Notes under the pieces: model-generated
What the model was told of the DNA's origin: nothing
Seen by the model: only the letters and a program-made list of their open reading frames with translations
The model's database searches: none
Shown: one piece after another, positions 1-9,570 of the stretch
Position numbering within the stretch: the first letter of the stretch is position 1
Layout: each line of letters opens with the position of its first letter
From: Megalonaias nervosa
Lineage: Eukaryota; Mollusca; Bivalvia; Unionida; Unionidae
NCBI GenBank assembly: GCA_016617855.1
Contig: JAECUM010001887.1
Span: forward strand, 1-64,000
Direction: 5' to 3'
Length of the DNA: 64,000 nt
Program-made: the position numbers and the translations under genes

Positions 1-210
1 CTAGTGTACACACAATTACATATCATTTTTATGAACGATATATTTATTTATGGACGAAATAACACATACAATAAGGAAAGATATATCGATACTTACTCAA
101 AGCAATGTGGGTTCCGTTTTAACCAAAATTCGCAATATATTGCCGTCATTAGCACAACAAGCACGACAACTGCTTGATTTACTAAGTTATGCTTGACGGA
201 GTTGTCTCGC
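1..210. other. Left edge of window, noncoding or gene remnant of element A
   Basis: No convincing reading frame. The plus strand near 40-200 contains short open stretches, but nothing I can assign. It probably belongs to element A. Confidence 0.3.
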
Positions 211-720
211 TTAATCATCTGATACCATAAGAATATACTCGAATTTGATTTTTTGTCCAAACCTTTTTGAAAATGCAGATTTTGTGATATTATCTGCCAC
301 GCATTTTACTGAAGGTGGTACTATGTTAAAATATTTACCAGCAGAATTAATTGACTTAAATATAATTTCTTCGCCATCTGTATTTACAGATTTAACAGCC
401 CTTGCGTATCGTGCGCCGCCAGAATTTCCGAACTTGCACTTTTGACTTTGTGTAACAATTCGCAAGTTATCAAGCGAGTTATCAAGTTTATCACCACTGA
501 TGTGATCGATTACAAGTCCATCTTTAATGACCCCATAAAAACATTCGTAGATGAACCTATGTGATAAACAATTTTTATTTCCACTGGTATTAAATCCAAA
601 ATATCCAGTATTAATAACCCTGCCAACTGGTTTTTTCAATCTACAGTGCCTAATTACACCATCACGAGATGCTTCATAATTTGTAATGATTGGATGCGTT
701 ACAAACTCATTTTGCTCTAT
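211..720 (-). CDS. HNH homing-type endonuclease with NUMOD-like flanks
   Basis: Predicted DNA-cleaving HNH nuclease of the kind found in phages, giant viruses and mobile introns. The core shows 'LVIDHISGDKLDNSLDNLRI', the usual D-H...N(D)N layout of an HNH_3 domain. A downstream segment 'FKSINSAGKYFNI' resembles a NUMOD1 DNA-binding helix. The reading frame stays open upstream of the first near-cognate start at 639, back to a stop at 721-723. That upstream part reads 'NYEASRDGVIR', typical of the NUMOD4/HNH N-terminus, so the gene very likely begins near 720. There is no ATG there: the first codon after the stop is ATA, so the start may be lost. A TATA-like run (tatataaatag, minus strand, about 716-729) lies at the same place. 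Family call is fairly firm. Whether it is active or a selfish guest of the element is unknown. Confidence 0.75.
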   Translation of the reverse strand: MEQNEFVTHPIITNYEASRDGVIRHCRLKKPVGRVINTGYFGFNTSGNKNCLSHRFIYECFYGVIKDGLVIDHISGDKLDNSLDNLRIVTQSQKCKFGNSGGARYARAVKSVNTDGEEIIFKSINSAGKYFNIVPPSVKCVADNITKSAFSKRFGQKIKFEYILMVSDD

Positions 721-723
721 TTA

Positions 724-811
724 TATACTAATATTATTTGTTTAAATCATTATTTTGAAAATCTAGCGAGATAATCTTCTTCGGTTTTTATAGGAGATTC
801 ACCTGACGATG
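724..811. other. Short spacer between HNH and zinc-finger genes
   Basis: AT-rich spacer between two minus-strand genes of element A. A TATA-like sequence for the downstream HNH gene lies at its lower edge. Confidence 0.3.
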
Positions 812-1050
812 TTAAGGTGTTATTTTTTTTTTATCGTAATATCGTTTCAGCTCTCTGTATTTTTTACCACCACATTGCGCACACAGTTGAGTTTTTCCTC
901 TGACTCCAACACCACACACGGTTTTGGTCCTAGACTTCCATGTCTAACACATTGCATATGATAACCGCAGAATTCGTTTACGCATGCTTTGTTACAAGGA
1001 GAAGTATATCCGATCATAAGCCAATTACACCGATTCTTTGTTTGAATCAT
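812..1050 (-). pseudogene. Small cysteine-rich zinc-finger protein, frameshifted
   Basis: The first part (ATG at 1050) has the pattern C-x3-C-x4-C-x2-H-x2-C in 'CNKACVNEFCGYHMQC', followed by 'PCVV'. After a shift of frame near 910 the cysteine pattern resumes with 'LCAQCGGKKYRELKRYY' and ends in a stop at 812-814. Together this looks like a protein of about 75-80 residues with two or three zinc-binding knuckles and a basic tail. It is divergent from the polymerase gene, with 51 bp between the two ATGs. Similar short zinc proteins sit beside polymerase genes of Polinton-like elements. A DNA-binding or regulatory role is inference. The frame change could be a real lesion or a sequencing error. 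Confidence 0.55.
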
Positions 1051-1101
1051 ATACAAGTAATTAAAATTCAATTTAAATACATATTTGTCTTAATTATAAT
1101 A

Positions 1102-4100
1102 ATGCAGGAATTATCCACAACTGAACCCTCCGCTGTCTCAGCGGGAGCTAGATTTGATCTTGACAGACTGCCGAAATATAAATTTAGTTTTTCGATGCAA
1201 GATCTAGCTTTAACGAATAAGGATATAACTAAGCGTATTCGTGAAGCCAAGAAGGAATTTCGCGATGATGGTGCGGCTCATGTGTGGTCGACATTCAGAA
1301 TTGGAAATATTGTCGAAGTAATGAATGACAAACGAGGAAGAGAGATTATTGACTACCTTGATGTTCAGAGATATTTTATTTTAATAAAATTTATTGTAAA
1401 GACGGACGACGACACTTGGATTATCCGTGACAAGCGCGATTCTGTCCACATGCAGTCAGGAAATAATATTGTTCTCAGTAAAAATTCCAGACCAGGAATA
1501 CTTACTGGTATTGACAAACTGTATTACGAACGAGTATATCCTGTGACTGCGGTTGTGTACGCAATATATCCGTTAAATAATAAACCTAACGTTGGTGATC
1601 TCAAACCTATGAAACTGTCATCGCTGACAGCATCAAGGATAAATTGTGTAGCTGAACGGGTTACAGAACACTTCACAAACGCGATACGCGGAAACGGTTT
1701 AACAGATTTACGACGTAAAAAAATAAATACGTGGGCAGAAGCAGTTAAAGATACCGAAGCGTCTATCAGCGACGTTGCTGAGCTGGAAAAGAAATTAAAA
1801 TTCCCAATAACAGTGAAGACGTTAACCGGAGAGATTTTGTACAAATCGAAATATGAATCAAGAGGAGCTTCGATAGATATTATTGATCATGACGCACATG
1901 CATGGACTGTGGCAGTAACAATATTTCCACGAGACAGAACGGTTAAATTTTATAATGGTCATGTATTTGATTTTATCAGAAATATCAGTAAAATTGATCC
2001 TGTATCTGTTTGGCTGTTTCAAAGTTCGGAATATGATTTTCATGATCAGTTTGTACGGTCTAATGGTGATATTTATCGTACAGAATCTCTCCACGAAGAA
2101 ATGAAAAATCTTGCATTAAAATATACCTCTGATGATATTAAGGTTGGACAATTACTGAATAATTGTTTTACCGTTCCATCAGTTGCTGCTCACGCTGCTC
2201 AGGAGAAAAATTCATGGAAACCGAAATGATTGGAATTTCTTGAAGATGTCCAACACAGTTGTGTGGAATACGGACACGGTGGATTGTGGAATACTAAATA
2301 CGATTATAGAGACGTTATCTCAGTTGATATGGTAGCATGTTATCCTGGACGTTTTCTTGGATACGGAGAATGTTCTGAATACTTTAAGAGATTTGGACAT
2401 CCGACACACGAGATGACCAGAGTTGCGATAAACGGACCCTTACCAGATTTTGACTTAATCGGATTCGCCTGCATAGAGTCGTTCGAATTTTACGGGGATC
2501 TCCATCCGATTGTTTATGCGTGGTTTGGAAGACATTTTTCAGAAAAATGTTGGGTTCCAATAGTACTAATACAGTACATGCTTGATGCTGGAATTTTAGT
2601 GTCGTTGAACGTAAGTGAAGCAATTATATCATACCGCGTGCAGAAACAAGTTTGGTTGCCAGAACCGGATATATTTAATATTAATGATGCTAGGAGAGAT
2701 TTTCCTAATCTTAACGAAGATGATATTGTTAAAATTACTAATAATATACGTGAATGCAGGAGAGAAAGTGATGAGAAATTTGCAAAAGATCTCGGCCGAA
2801 AAATAATCGGTAAATTTACGCAAGGAGGATCATATGATCATAAACGAATGTGTACAAGATTAATTATGGACGATGCTGAACTCGATTTTATAATTGCTGA
2901 TACAACGGAGAAAAATACATTTATAAGTCGAAGTAATGCTTATTTATCAGACGGAACTAAATTAGATACAGTTGTGAGCTATCCTGATGGCGAGTCACCG
3001 CAGTTTACTCATTTAAGATCTTCGATGCTAGCGTACGTTTCGATAAATCTATTATCGATGATAAACAGATTTCCTTGTTATGCAGTCAGAGTCGCGACAG
3101 ATTCATTTTATATAAATAAAAAATATGCGGATTCGGTAAAACAATTGCATATTAACAATCATGCATCATGGGGCGAATGGAGAATAAAACATGAAGATAT
3201 AATTAGTTTTTCTGAATCTGCCAACGTTAAATTTGCGGAGACATATTACAAAAATAATCAAATATCAGAATTGTCATCTGCACCATCTGCATGTGATCCT
3301 GTGGCTAGACATAAAACCGTTTATCTTAATGGGTGTGGTGGTTCAGGTAAAACAACACGCGCGATTGAATTATTTAATAATTGTTCTGATATGATTGTTT
3401 TGACACCGACACATAAACTCGCCAGGGAAATAAAAGAATGAGGAGTAAAATCATGTACATATCATAGTTTTTTCAGATGGTGCTGAGACACATGGACTCC
3501 ATCGCGGATGGGTGAGAAATACATTCCTAAAACTATCATATGGGACGAGATATGCACGGTGTCGCTAGAGGTATTAAAAATATTTCTTGATTGGCTGTTA
3601 TTGAAGAATACTGCTGTGATAATGTGTGGCGATCATGGTCAACCGCCACCTTTTATTGGATCGTCTCCACATGAGTGGCTGAAAACATTTGTAGATTATT
3701 ACGAAGAAATAACTGATGACCATAGAGCTATTGATAAATCCCTAAAAGAGTTCAAAAAGTTAATAAGACTACAGCCAGATAAAATACAGTGTGAGATAAT
3801 GCGTAAAGTAATTCCAGAAACTCCTGTGAATGATTTTTGGACTTTATGGAGACCTGCTGATTTGATAGTTGCAAGTAGAAAAATAATTCGCGATACACTT
3901 CAACAACAATTATTTACGTTACATAAAGAAAAATTTTCAAATCTACTTGTACCATTATGTTATCGCCCAGCAGATACTCGACGACAGAATGTTGATGTTG
4001 AGATTCCTGGTGGTGGAATACAAAATCTTGTGCTAAATGATATTGTTTTAGTTGTTGTTGATGTTGTTGAGAGCGCGTTGAGCATGGATAAATCGCCGTG

Positions 4101-4587
4101 GACGTTAGGATACGCTATAACGATTCACTCGTCACAGGGATTAACTATTACTGATACAAATATTTGGATTGTCGATGATCGTATTGAGTGGTCAAATTTA
4201 GTTTATCTTGCAGTGTCTCGAGTCAGAAGAATATCTCAACTGCACAGGGTTATCATGGATTGCGTAATAACCGAAGAAATTACTAACAACTTTGTCGATA
4301 TCAATAAAAAATTAGCGAGCTATAAGCAATGTGACCAAAAAACAAAAAATAATCGCGACTTTGATATGGATGCTGAATTTATTATAACACTAAAACAACG
4401 ACAGAATAATCATTGTACAAGTTGTAACGCAGTAATGTTGTGGCAATATTCGAATAATAATCCAAGACAATTTACCGTTGATAGAATTAATAGTAGTCTT
4501 GGTCACACACGCGAAAATGTGATGCTGACCTGTCTTGAATGTAATCGACGTCGAGGCGCTGGACGCTGTGCAAGTTTACAAAAGTGA
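1102..4587 (+). pseudogene. B-family DNA polymerase + SF1 helicase + HNH fusion protein (three in-frame TGA)
   Basis: One continuous frame of 1161 codons, interrupted only by TGA at 2227-2229, 3439-3441 and 3484-3486. The N-terminal ~375 residues match no domain I can name. Polymerase palm motifs follow: 'SVDMVACYPGRF' (motif A, Asp ~409), 'KIIGKFTQGG', and 'VATDSFY' (motif C, Asp ~667). An SF1 (Pif1/RecD-like) helicase comes next: Walker A 'GCGGSGKTT' ~744, Walker B 'IIWDE' ~815, 'CGDHGQPPP' ~842, 'TIHSSQGLT' ~1007, 'YLAVSRVR' ~1035. The C-terminus is an HNH/zinc module with 'HCTSC' ~1104, 'FTVDRINSSLGHTRENV' and 'CLECNRRRG'. The ATG at 1102 is chosen because it directly precedes conserved-looking sequence; the frame is open further upstream. 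The family would copy the element DNA and unwind it. Typical Polintons lack a helicase. The three stops make this copy a likely pseudogene unless TGA is read through. The 3' end overlaps the integrase gene by 12 bp, tail to tail. Confidence 0.8.
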
Positions 4588-5652
4588 GCGCGGTGGTAAT
4601 TGTGTGTCTTTAGGAATTATTTGTAATTGTTCGCGTACAAATCCATGCTGAGGAGCAGTTGAATCTAATCTGTAGATTGCAGGTCTACCTGTGGACCTTA
4701 CCACGCTAGATGTGTCTTTAGGAATTATTTGTAATTGTTCGCGTACAAATCCATGCTGAGGAGCAGTTGAATCTAATCTGTAGATTGCAGGTCTACCTGT
4801 GGACCTTACCACGCTAGAAATTTTATGTGTGGTCACACTCCAGATAGGATCAGTTGCTCTTTTTCTACCTCCTTCAAGTTCATATAAATATCTTACGGTC
4901 ACATTACCTAATACTGGTTGAGAGGAAGATTCACGTTGTATTGGTATATATTTTTTTCTGATCGCATTAGAAGGTTTCATAGAAGCTGCACGAGTAATTT
5001 CATTATTTAACGCAGCTATCACACTTGGTAACCTTGCAACCCATTCTCGAGATCTCTCCGTGGACTTAAAGTCAGTGGATATTTCCTTTGCATATTGATA
5101 TCCAAATAACCGCTCAGCAAGTGTTCGATTAAATCGTTCAACGATTGCCTGATCACGATGAATTTCAGTGTGTCCTCGTCGGATTTTAACGTTATGTTTT
5201 TTCATCAACGATGATACTGCACCAAGAAATTCTTTGCCAGGATCAACCTGTAGCAGTTGTGGCCATCGTAGACCACCACGCTGATAAATTCGTTCAAACG
5301 CAGATGCAACTTCAGTTGCTGTCTTTGTTGACAGTGGTTCTGCTTTTTTATATCTATCTGCAACGTCAAGGACAGTTAACGCGTATTTGTATGTGCGCGA
5401 TTGACGTCTGCCAATTTTAATGGTATCATGTGGTAAAAACAAAATATCTGCTTGATGAACTTCATTAGGGGTACTGACATCAAAATGTGCATACTGAATT
5501 TTTTTAGGTGGTGGTAGATAAATTTGCCATATTGCCTGTCGTGCTAACCACGCTGCGGCAACAACACGTGAGACTTTTGCTGCTTCAGCAAGTTTACTAA
5601 TCGCTGCTTTACCTCTCCAGTATCCTCTTGGACTATAATAAACAGATTCCAT
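4576..5652 (-). CDS. DDE (retroviral-type, RVE) integrase of element A
   Basis: Intact 358-residue ORF. The RNase-H-fold catalytic triad is visible: Asp in 'HQADILFLP', Asp in 'LQVDPGKEF', Glu in 'AIVERFNRTLAERLFG'. This is the D,D-35-E arrangement used by Polinton, retroviral and Ginger-type integrases to join element ends to host DNA. The N-terminal 80 residues are basic and probably bind the ends; I do not see an obvious HHCC finger. The C-terminal part contains a perfect tandem duplication of 36 residues (see 4603-4818), which is unusual. The gene is convergent with the polymerase (12-bp overlap) and starts 22 bp below the stop of the PLA2-like gene on the same strand, so the two may share a transcript. 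No frameshift or stop is seen. Confidence 0.88.
   Translation of the reverse strand: MESVYYSPRGYWRGKAAISKLAEAAKVSRVVAAAWLARQAIWQIYLPPPKKIQYAHFDVSTPNEVHQADILFLPHDTIKIGRRQSRTYKYALTVLDVADRYKKAEPLSTKTATEVASAFERIYQRGGLRWPQLLQVDPGKEFLGAVSSLMKKHNVKIRRGHTEIHRDQAIVERFNRTLAERLFGYQYAKEISTDFKSTERSREWVARLPSVIAALNNEITRAASMKPSNAIRKKYIPIQRESSSQPVLGNVTVRYLYELEGGRKRATDPIWSVTTHKISSVVRSTGRPAIYRLDSTAPQHGFVREQLQIIPKDTSSVVRSTGRPAIYRLDSTAPQHGFVREQLQIIPKDTQLPPRSLL
4603..4818. repeat. Perfect 108-bp tandem duplication inside the integrase gene
   Basis: Two adjacent copies, 4603-4710 and 4711-4818, appear identical. 108 bp is 36 codons, so the frame is kept and the protein gains a second copy of a C-terminal block starting 'SSVVRSTGRP'. 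Lack of divergence between copies implies a recent event or an assembly artefact. Confidence 0.95.
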
Positions 5653-5674
5653 TATTATGATAATAATTAGTTGA

Positions 5675-6151
5675 TTAATTACCAGCCCCCAGCATTAGTT
5701 TACCTTTCATTGCAGATTTTACTAGAAAGCTAGCAAGTTTTTCTCTGAGAGATTTATCAGGTATAGAATTTAATGCATGAATCAACTTCACATCTGCAAG
5801 GTGCCGTTGTTGTAAATCTTGATCAATTGCGTTTATTGGATACTCTCCAGGTTTTGGTTGGTCTTGGTTATCGAGTCAGATATCGAGACGAGTTCCAGGA
5901 CCACAATAATTATATCCAGATAAATGTTTTTCACCAGGATACTTTGCCCACGGAGCTCCTGGTAATTTACCTAACAAAGCAGCGATATCTCCACCTGTCT
6001 TTGATGAAATAAATTTGTATTTTTTTGTACCACATTTCACACACTTGCCTGTAAGTGCGCGCCTGTTATTTTTTGTTATTACTGTCGTTAATCCACTGGT
6101 CCCACCGATGGTGGGGGTGGGTGCTCTACATCGAACACAATATAAATCCAT
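5675..6151 (-). pseudogene. Zinc-ribbon + viral phospholipase-A2-like protein (in-frame TGA)
   Basis: Reading frame of 158 codons from ATG at 6151 to TAA at 5675-5677, broken once by TGA at 5876-5878. The N-terminus 'MDLYCVRCRAPTP' and 'KCVKCGTKKYKF' form a two-CxxC zinc ribbon. The middle, 'LPGAPWAKYPGEKHLSGYNY' followed by CGPGTRLD, resembles the glycine-rich calcium loop of the parvovirus VP1/viral PLA2 family (Pfam Phospholip_A2_4). The rest (after 'KPGEYPINAID') is helical and ends 'LMLGAGN'. I do not see the His-Asp catalytic dyad that should follow the 'PIN.ID' stretch; it may be deleted, which would leave the domain inactive. In related viruses this enzyme helps virions breach endosomal membranes. 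It is divergent from the ATPase gene with only 11 bp between the ATGs. Confidence 0.65.
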
Positions 6152-6162
6152 ATTATTATTAT
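6152..6162. promoter_or_regulatory. 11-bp divergent start region
   Basis: Only 11 bp (att repeats) separate the ATG of the ATPase from the ATG of the divergent PLA2-like gene, so promoter elements of each must lie inside the coding region of the other or the transcripts are nearly leaderless. 'tataaat' occurs at 6141-6147 on the plus strand. Confidence 0.35.
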
Positions 6163-6786
6163 ATGGATATAATTGACTTCTCAGCGACACGAAAACAAGA
6201 ACCAGTCAAACATCATCCAGCGCTACCAAATTCCATCAGAGCAATTATACTTGGCCCATCTGGGTCTGGTAAAACGCAATTATTACTTAATCTGATAATG
6301 CGATGGCTCAAGTGGGATAAATTATATTTAGTAGCACCATCTGTAGATGATCAACGATGTTATGAAGTACTTAAAGATTTTAATGAAAATGCAAAGTCGC
6401 TGACGTGTCCTGATAATGATGCTATTGATATTATTACCGATATCGATGAAGCTCCATCCATAGATGATCTTGATGGATGTATCAATAATCTTGTAGCATA
6501 CGATGATGTAATGCTGGACAAACAATCCAATCCAGCTCGGATATTTTCACGAGGCCGTCACAAAAATACGGACGTGATTTATTTAACTCAGAAATACACA
6601 CAAATTCCAAAAGTGATCAGACATAATTGCAATATCTTAATTGTGTTTAATGGAGTAGATAATTATACTTTACAAAATATTTATTATACTTGGTGTTCAG
6701 GGGACATGGACATGGTTAAATTTAAAAACTTCTTTTCAAATGCACAAGCTGTTCCGTTCAGATTTAGAAAGGATAAATTTACATGA
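6163..6786 (+). CDS. A32/FtsK-HerA-type genome-packaging ATPase (element A)
   Basis: Intact 207-residue ORF starting at ATG 6163; an upstream in-frame extension to 6055 overlaps the divergent gene and is unlikely to be used. Walker A is 'LGPSGSGKTQLL' (~residues 28-39) and Walker B is 'NNLVAYDDVML'. A downstream 'DVIYLTQKYTQIPKVIRHN' corresponds to the glutamine sensor region. Size and motifs fit the ATPases of Polintons, virophages and adintoviruses, which pump the element DNA into preformed capsids. It is followed closely by the terminal repeat. No lesion is seen. Confidence 0.85.
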   Translation: MDIIDFSATRKQEPVKHHPALPNSIRAIILGPSGSGKTQLLLNLIMRWLKWDKLYLVAPSVDDQRCYEVLKDFNENAKSLTCPDNDAIDIITDIDEAPSIDDLDGCINNLVAYDDVMLDKQSNPARIFSRGRHKNTDVIYLTQKYTQIPKVIRHNCNILIVFNGVDNYTLQNIYYTWCSGDMDMVKFKNFFSNAQAVPFRFRKDKFT

Positions 6787-6835
6787 CCCAAGATCTAGGT
6801 ATCGTATAGGTCTGGATAAAATCTTTGGTTAATTA

Positions 6836-7077
6836 TAGCAGCAGAGAGGGTGAACGACCAGCATTGAGTGACCAACACGTAAATGAAACATGCCTGAAAA
6901 TAAAAAAACGCGCATCAGATGATGTAACAAAATAAGCTAACCCAATTAGAGAAATCTCGGTCGGTTAGAGGTTTTGGTTTAACGTTATTGACCTTGAGAT
7001 TTCGTTTTCGTAGGAAGGTTTATTTTTCATAAATAAGGTCTCCATCAAAAATGGTCTGTTCACCCTCTCTGCTGCTA
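6836..7077. repeat. Right terminal repeat of element A, itself a hairpin
   Basis: The outer edge 'gttcaccctctctgctgcta' (to 7077) and the inner edge 'tagcagcagagagggtgaac' (from 6836) are inverted copies, so the whole 242-bp terminal repeat can fold back on itself. Along its whole length it is homologous to the reverse complement of 45501-45712, including 'tttcgtaggaag' and 'cggttaga.gttt.ggttta'. This identifies the right end of element A. Confidence 0.85.
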
Positions 7078-7154
7078 ATATCTAATATAAACCATATTCC
7101 ATTAAAAACTCAAACATTTTCTGTGGTGGTACATCATCATATAACCAGCAAGGA

Positions 7155-7403
7155 ATGTTGTTGTTGTTTTGGTTTTAACACCATTTCTCAGCACAAGATA
7201 GGCCATACATGGTGGCCAGTATAATTAGTGGAGGAAGAACACAGGAAAACTCCAGTCAGAACCACCGACCCTTGAGAAACTACTGGCAGGCTTTATCACA
7301 TATCCACATTTACCAAGCCCAAAACTTTAACTGATATGGACAGAGGTGAGATCGCAGTGGTTGGTAAAGGCAAGCACTTTTAGACCACTCAGCCACCTGG
7401 GGC
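7155..7403 (-). mobile_element. tRNA-derived SINE, copy 1
   Basis: The minus strand begins with an A-box-like 'tggctgagtggtctaaaa' and has a decayed B-box region and an (AAC)n tail (plus strand ttgttgttg at 7157). It matches the copy at 39351-39602 along its length, including 'cagcacaagatagg' and 'tggtggccagtata'. The tRNA-like head resembles tRNA-Leu/Ser. Confidence 0.7.
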
Positions 7404-7589
7404 CCCCTATCTGTTCATATCCAAAAAAGGTTACATCCCTTCAGAGACTGAGAGAGGCCACTTTGAGAGTTTGAGGGCCTTAGATAATGAGAGTATTTAA
7501 GAGATCTAAAAATAACTGGTAACAATCGAGGCCCCTTAGGGGTTGTGGCCCAGGTCAGATCCCCCGCCCCATTGAGCCTGCATTCTTCT

Positions 7590-8065
7590 ATCTTGATGGC
7601 TTTAAGATTATGGAATGGAAGGGAAAGTGTGATGAAAATATAAAATATTTTAGTATGACCTTAAGCTTGAAGTTAGAACTCCCAGTGTGGTACACAACAC
7701 ACCTTCTAGTGATGATGTAAAAGTAAACCAAGTTTCATCCCTAAATCACATAGTTTTAATTTATAGAGGTGAAGGAAAAGATTATGAGAAAACTTAAAAT
7801 ATTGAGCCATGACATTTACCTTTAAGACAGTATCTCAGTGTGGTATCCAACACACCTTCCTGTGATGATGTACAAGTATACCAATTTTCATCCTGAACTC
7901 TCAAACCTCAAACAGGCTTCAAGTTATGGAGTGGAAGGGAAAGGTGACATAAAACAAAATTTTGGGCATTTACCTTGGCATTGATGATAGGACCCCTAAT
8001 GTAGTGCATAGCACAACTTTTTAAGATAATGCATATACATATCATGTTTAACCCCCTAATTACAC
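7590..8065. repeat. Diverged tandem repeat, ~155-bp unit, about three copies
   Basis: The phrase 'gtgtggtacacaacacacct' (7684) returns at about 7837 and 7998 in mutated form, and 'tatggaatggaagggaaa' returns at about 7918. Noncoding. Spacing of about 153-161 bp. Confidence 0.65.
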
Positions 8066-8935
8066 GTGGTTTTAAAGGTAGAGAGCAGAAATGAAAATGA
8101 GATGGGGATTTGCCATAGAATTTGCTCTAGTTGTTTCAATTAACATTTGGCTTTGTTTTATTAAAATAAGTATTTTTTAAATTTAATTTGTGAAATCTTC
8201 TTACAAGCTAAAAAAGCTATATGTGAGAAAAAGTATTGCATAACTTGACAAAGTATTATGAATCACTTGAAATTTATGGGTAGTAAATTTTGTGTTTTGG
8301 TAAAAGTTGTGAAAAAGGACAGTTTCACAAGTACTTAATGGATATCATTTAAACTATAACTGTAAAAATAATAAGCATTAAGGTAGATTTCTTATGTAAA
8401 GATAAGATCTCCAATACCATTAATGTCTGAGCAAATAAAAATTCATCTTATTGTTAATGATGATGGTAGAAAACAAGTTTATTTAGCCTGTTTTAAAGAG
8501 GCGGAGTTGAATGACAATACAATTTTTTTTTTAGATGCAATTATTGCTTTAGCTGATCCTCAACTAAAGTCCCTCAAACACACTCTCTACTGTCTGAAAA
8601 TAAGGCCATTTCTTCATTTTAACTGCTAATTGTTGAAACCATTTCTAATATTCTTCAGGAGTTAAGCAATAACAGGATCTAAGTATTTCAGCCAAGAAGT
8701 GCTCCTGTGGAATCTGTTCAGCAGAAACACAATGTCATGCAAAATAAAATGAGATTTAATGTGCCAAACGTAGTGCAAAAAGTGATCAAGGTGCATTTTT
8801 TTTAAACCTTTAATATGATACAGATGTACTAACCAATAATTAAATGTCCAAACTGCTCAATGATTAAATGAAAATGAACAAAATTCATCAAGGAGTCTGT
8901 CAGGTCAATAGAACAATACTTCCAACAAAGAACTG
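8066..8935. other. AT-rich intergenic DNA
   Basis: No gene, RNA or clear repeat structure seen. Confidence 0.4.
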
Positions 8936-9570
8936 GTTTGTGCAGTGGCAGAACGAAAAAGAAACAACTATCACACCTTCAAGAAATTGCTTAAAAGCTG
9001 AAAAGATTGATAACTATGATGTTAAAGTGGCATACAATTGTAACTCTGAGTTCTCCAGCATCACATTTTCTGGTGAAAACTCCAAGTCAATATGACTTTC
9101 TATTTAGGAGGAGTAGCAATATCAAGATTTTCAAGAGGGTTGCTATGATGGCCATATTGGATATAAAATCTGCACCATTTTCATTTATGACCATCAAGAC
9201 ATCAATACGAGGTCTTCTGGTGAAAACCCCATGTCAATATGGTCATCCATCCAGGAGGAGCAGTAATGACAAAATGAATGCCATGACAGCCAGATTGGAG
9301 GTCAAACTGGAACCATTTTTATTTAGGTCCAACCAGACATCATACAAAGCCTTCTAGTCAAAACCCCAATGTCAACATAACCATCTATTGAGGAAATGTG
9401 CCTTAACAAGATTTTCAAGATGGCCACTGTGGAAGCCATTCTGAATGTCGAAGCAATATTATTTCAGACCAAGGTGACCTTCAGATGAATGTGAGTGTAA
9501 AGTTTCATGGCATTCATCAAAGTAGTTTAGAAGGAGCATTGATAACAAACTTGTGCAAATAGGTCATCCC
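8936..9570. repeat. Tandem repeat family 'C', ~145-bp unit (first array)
   Basis: Units are marked by 'tctggtgaaaactccaagtc' (about 9070, 9217, 9352) and 'aggaggagtagcaat...aagattttcaa'. The same family forms a second, longer array at 21400-22660. Short open frames here are translation of repeat, not genes. Confidence 0.7.

Larger units (their letters stand above)
1..7077. mobile_element. Element A: right-hand part of a Polinton/Maverick-like element (replication/integration half)
   Basis: A compact cluster of virus-like genes on both strands occupies this stretch: HNH endonuclease (-), zinc-finger protein (-), PolB-helicase-HNH (+), DDE integrase (-), zinc-ribbon/PLA2-like protein (-) and A32-type ATPase (+). 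It closes with a terminal repeat at 6836-7077 that is homologous, in inverted orientation, to 45501-45712. PolB, integrase and packaging ATPase together are the defining set for Polintons. The left end lies outside the window. No capsid gene is present here. The same family's virion genes are seen in element B, so I infer that A is the distal half of such an element. Confidence 0.85.

Noticed and set aside
847..1071. Treating the zinc-finger ORF as intact
   Set aside because: The cysteine pattern continues in another frame after about 910, so the listed stop is more likely the result of a frameshift.
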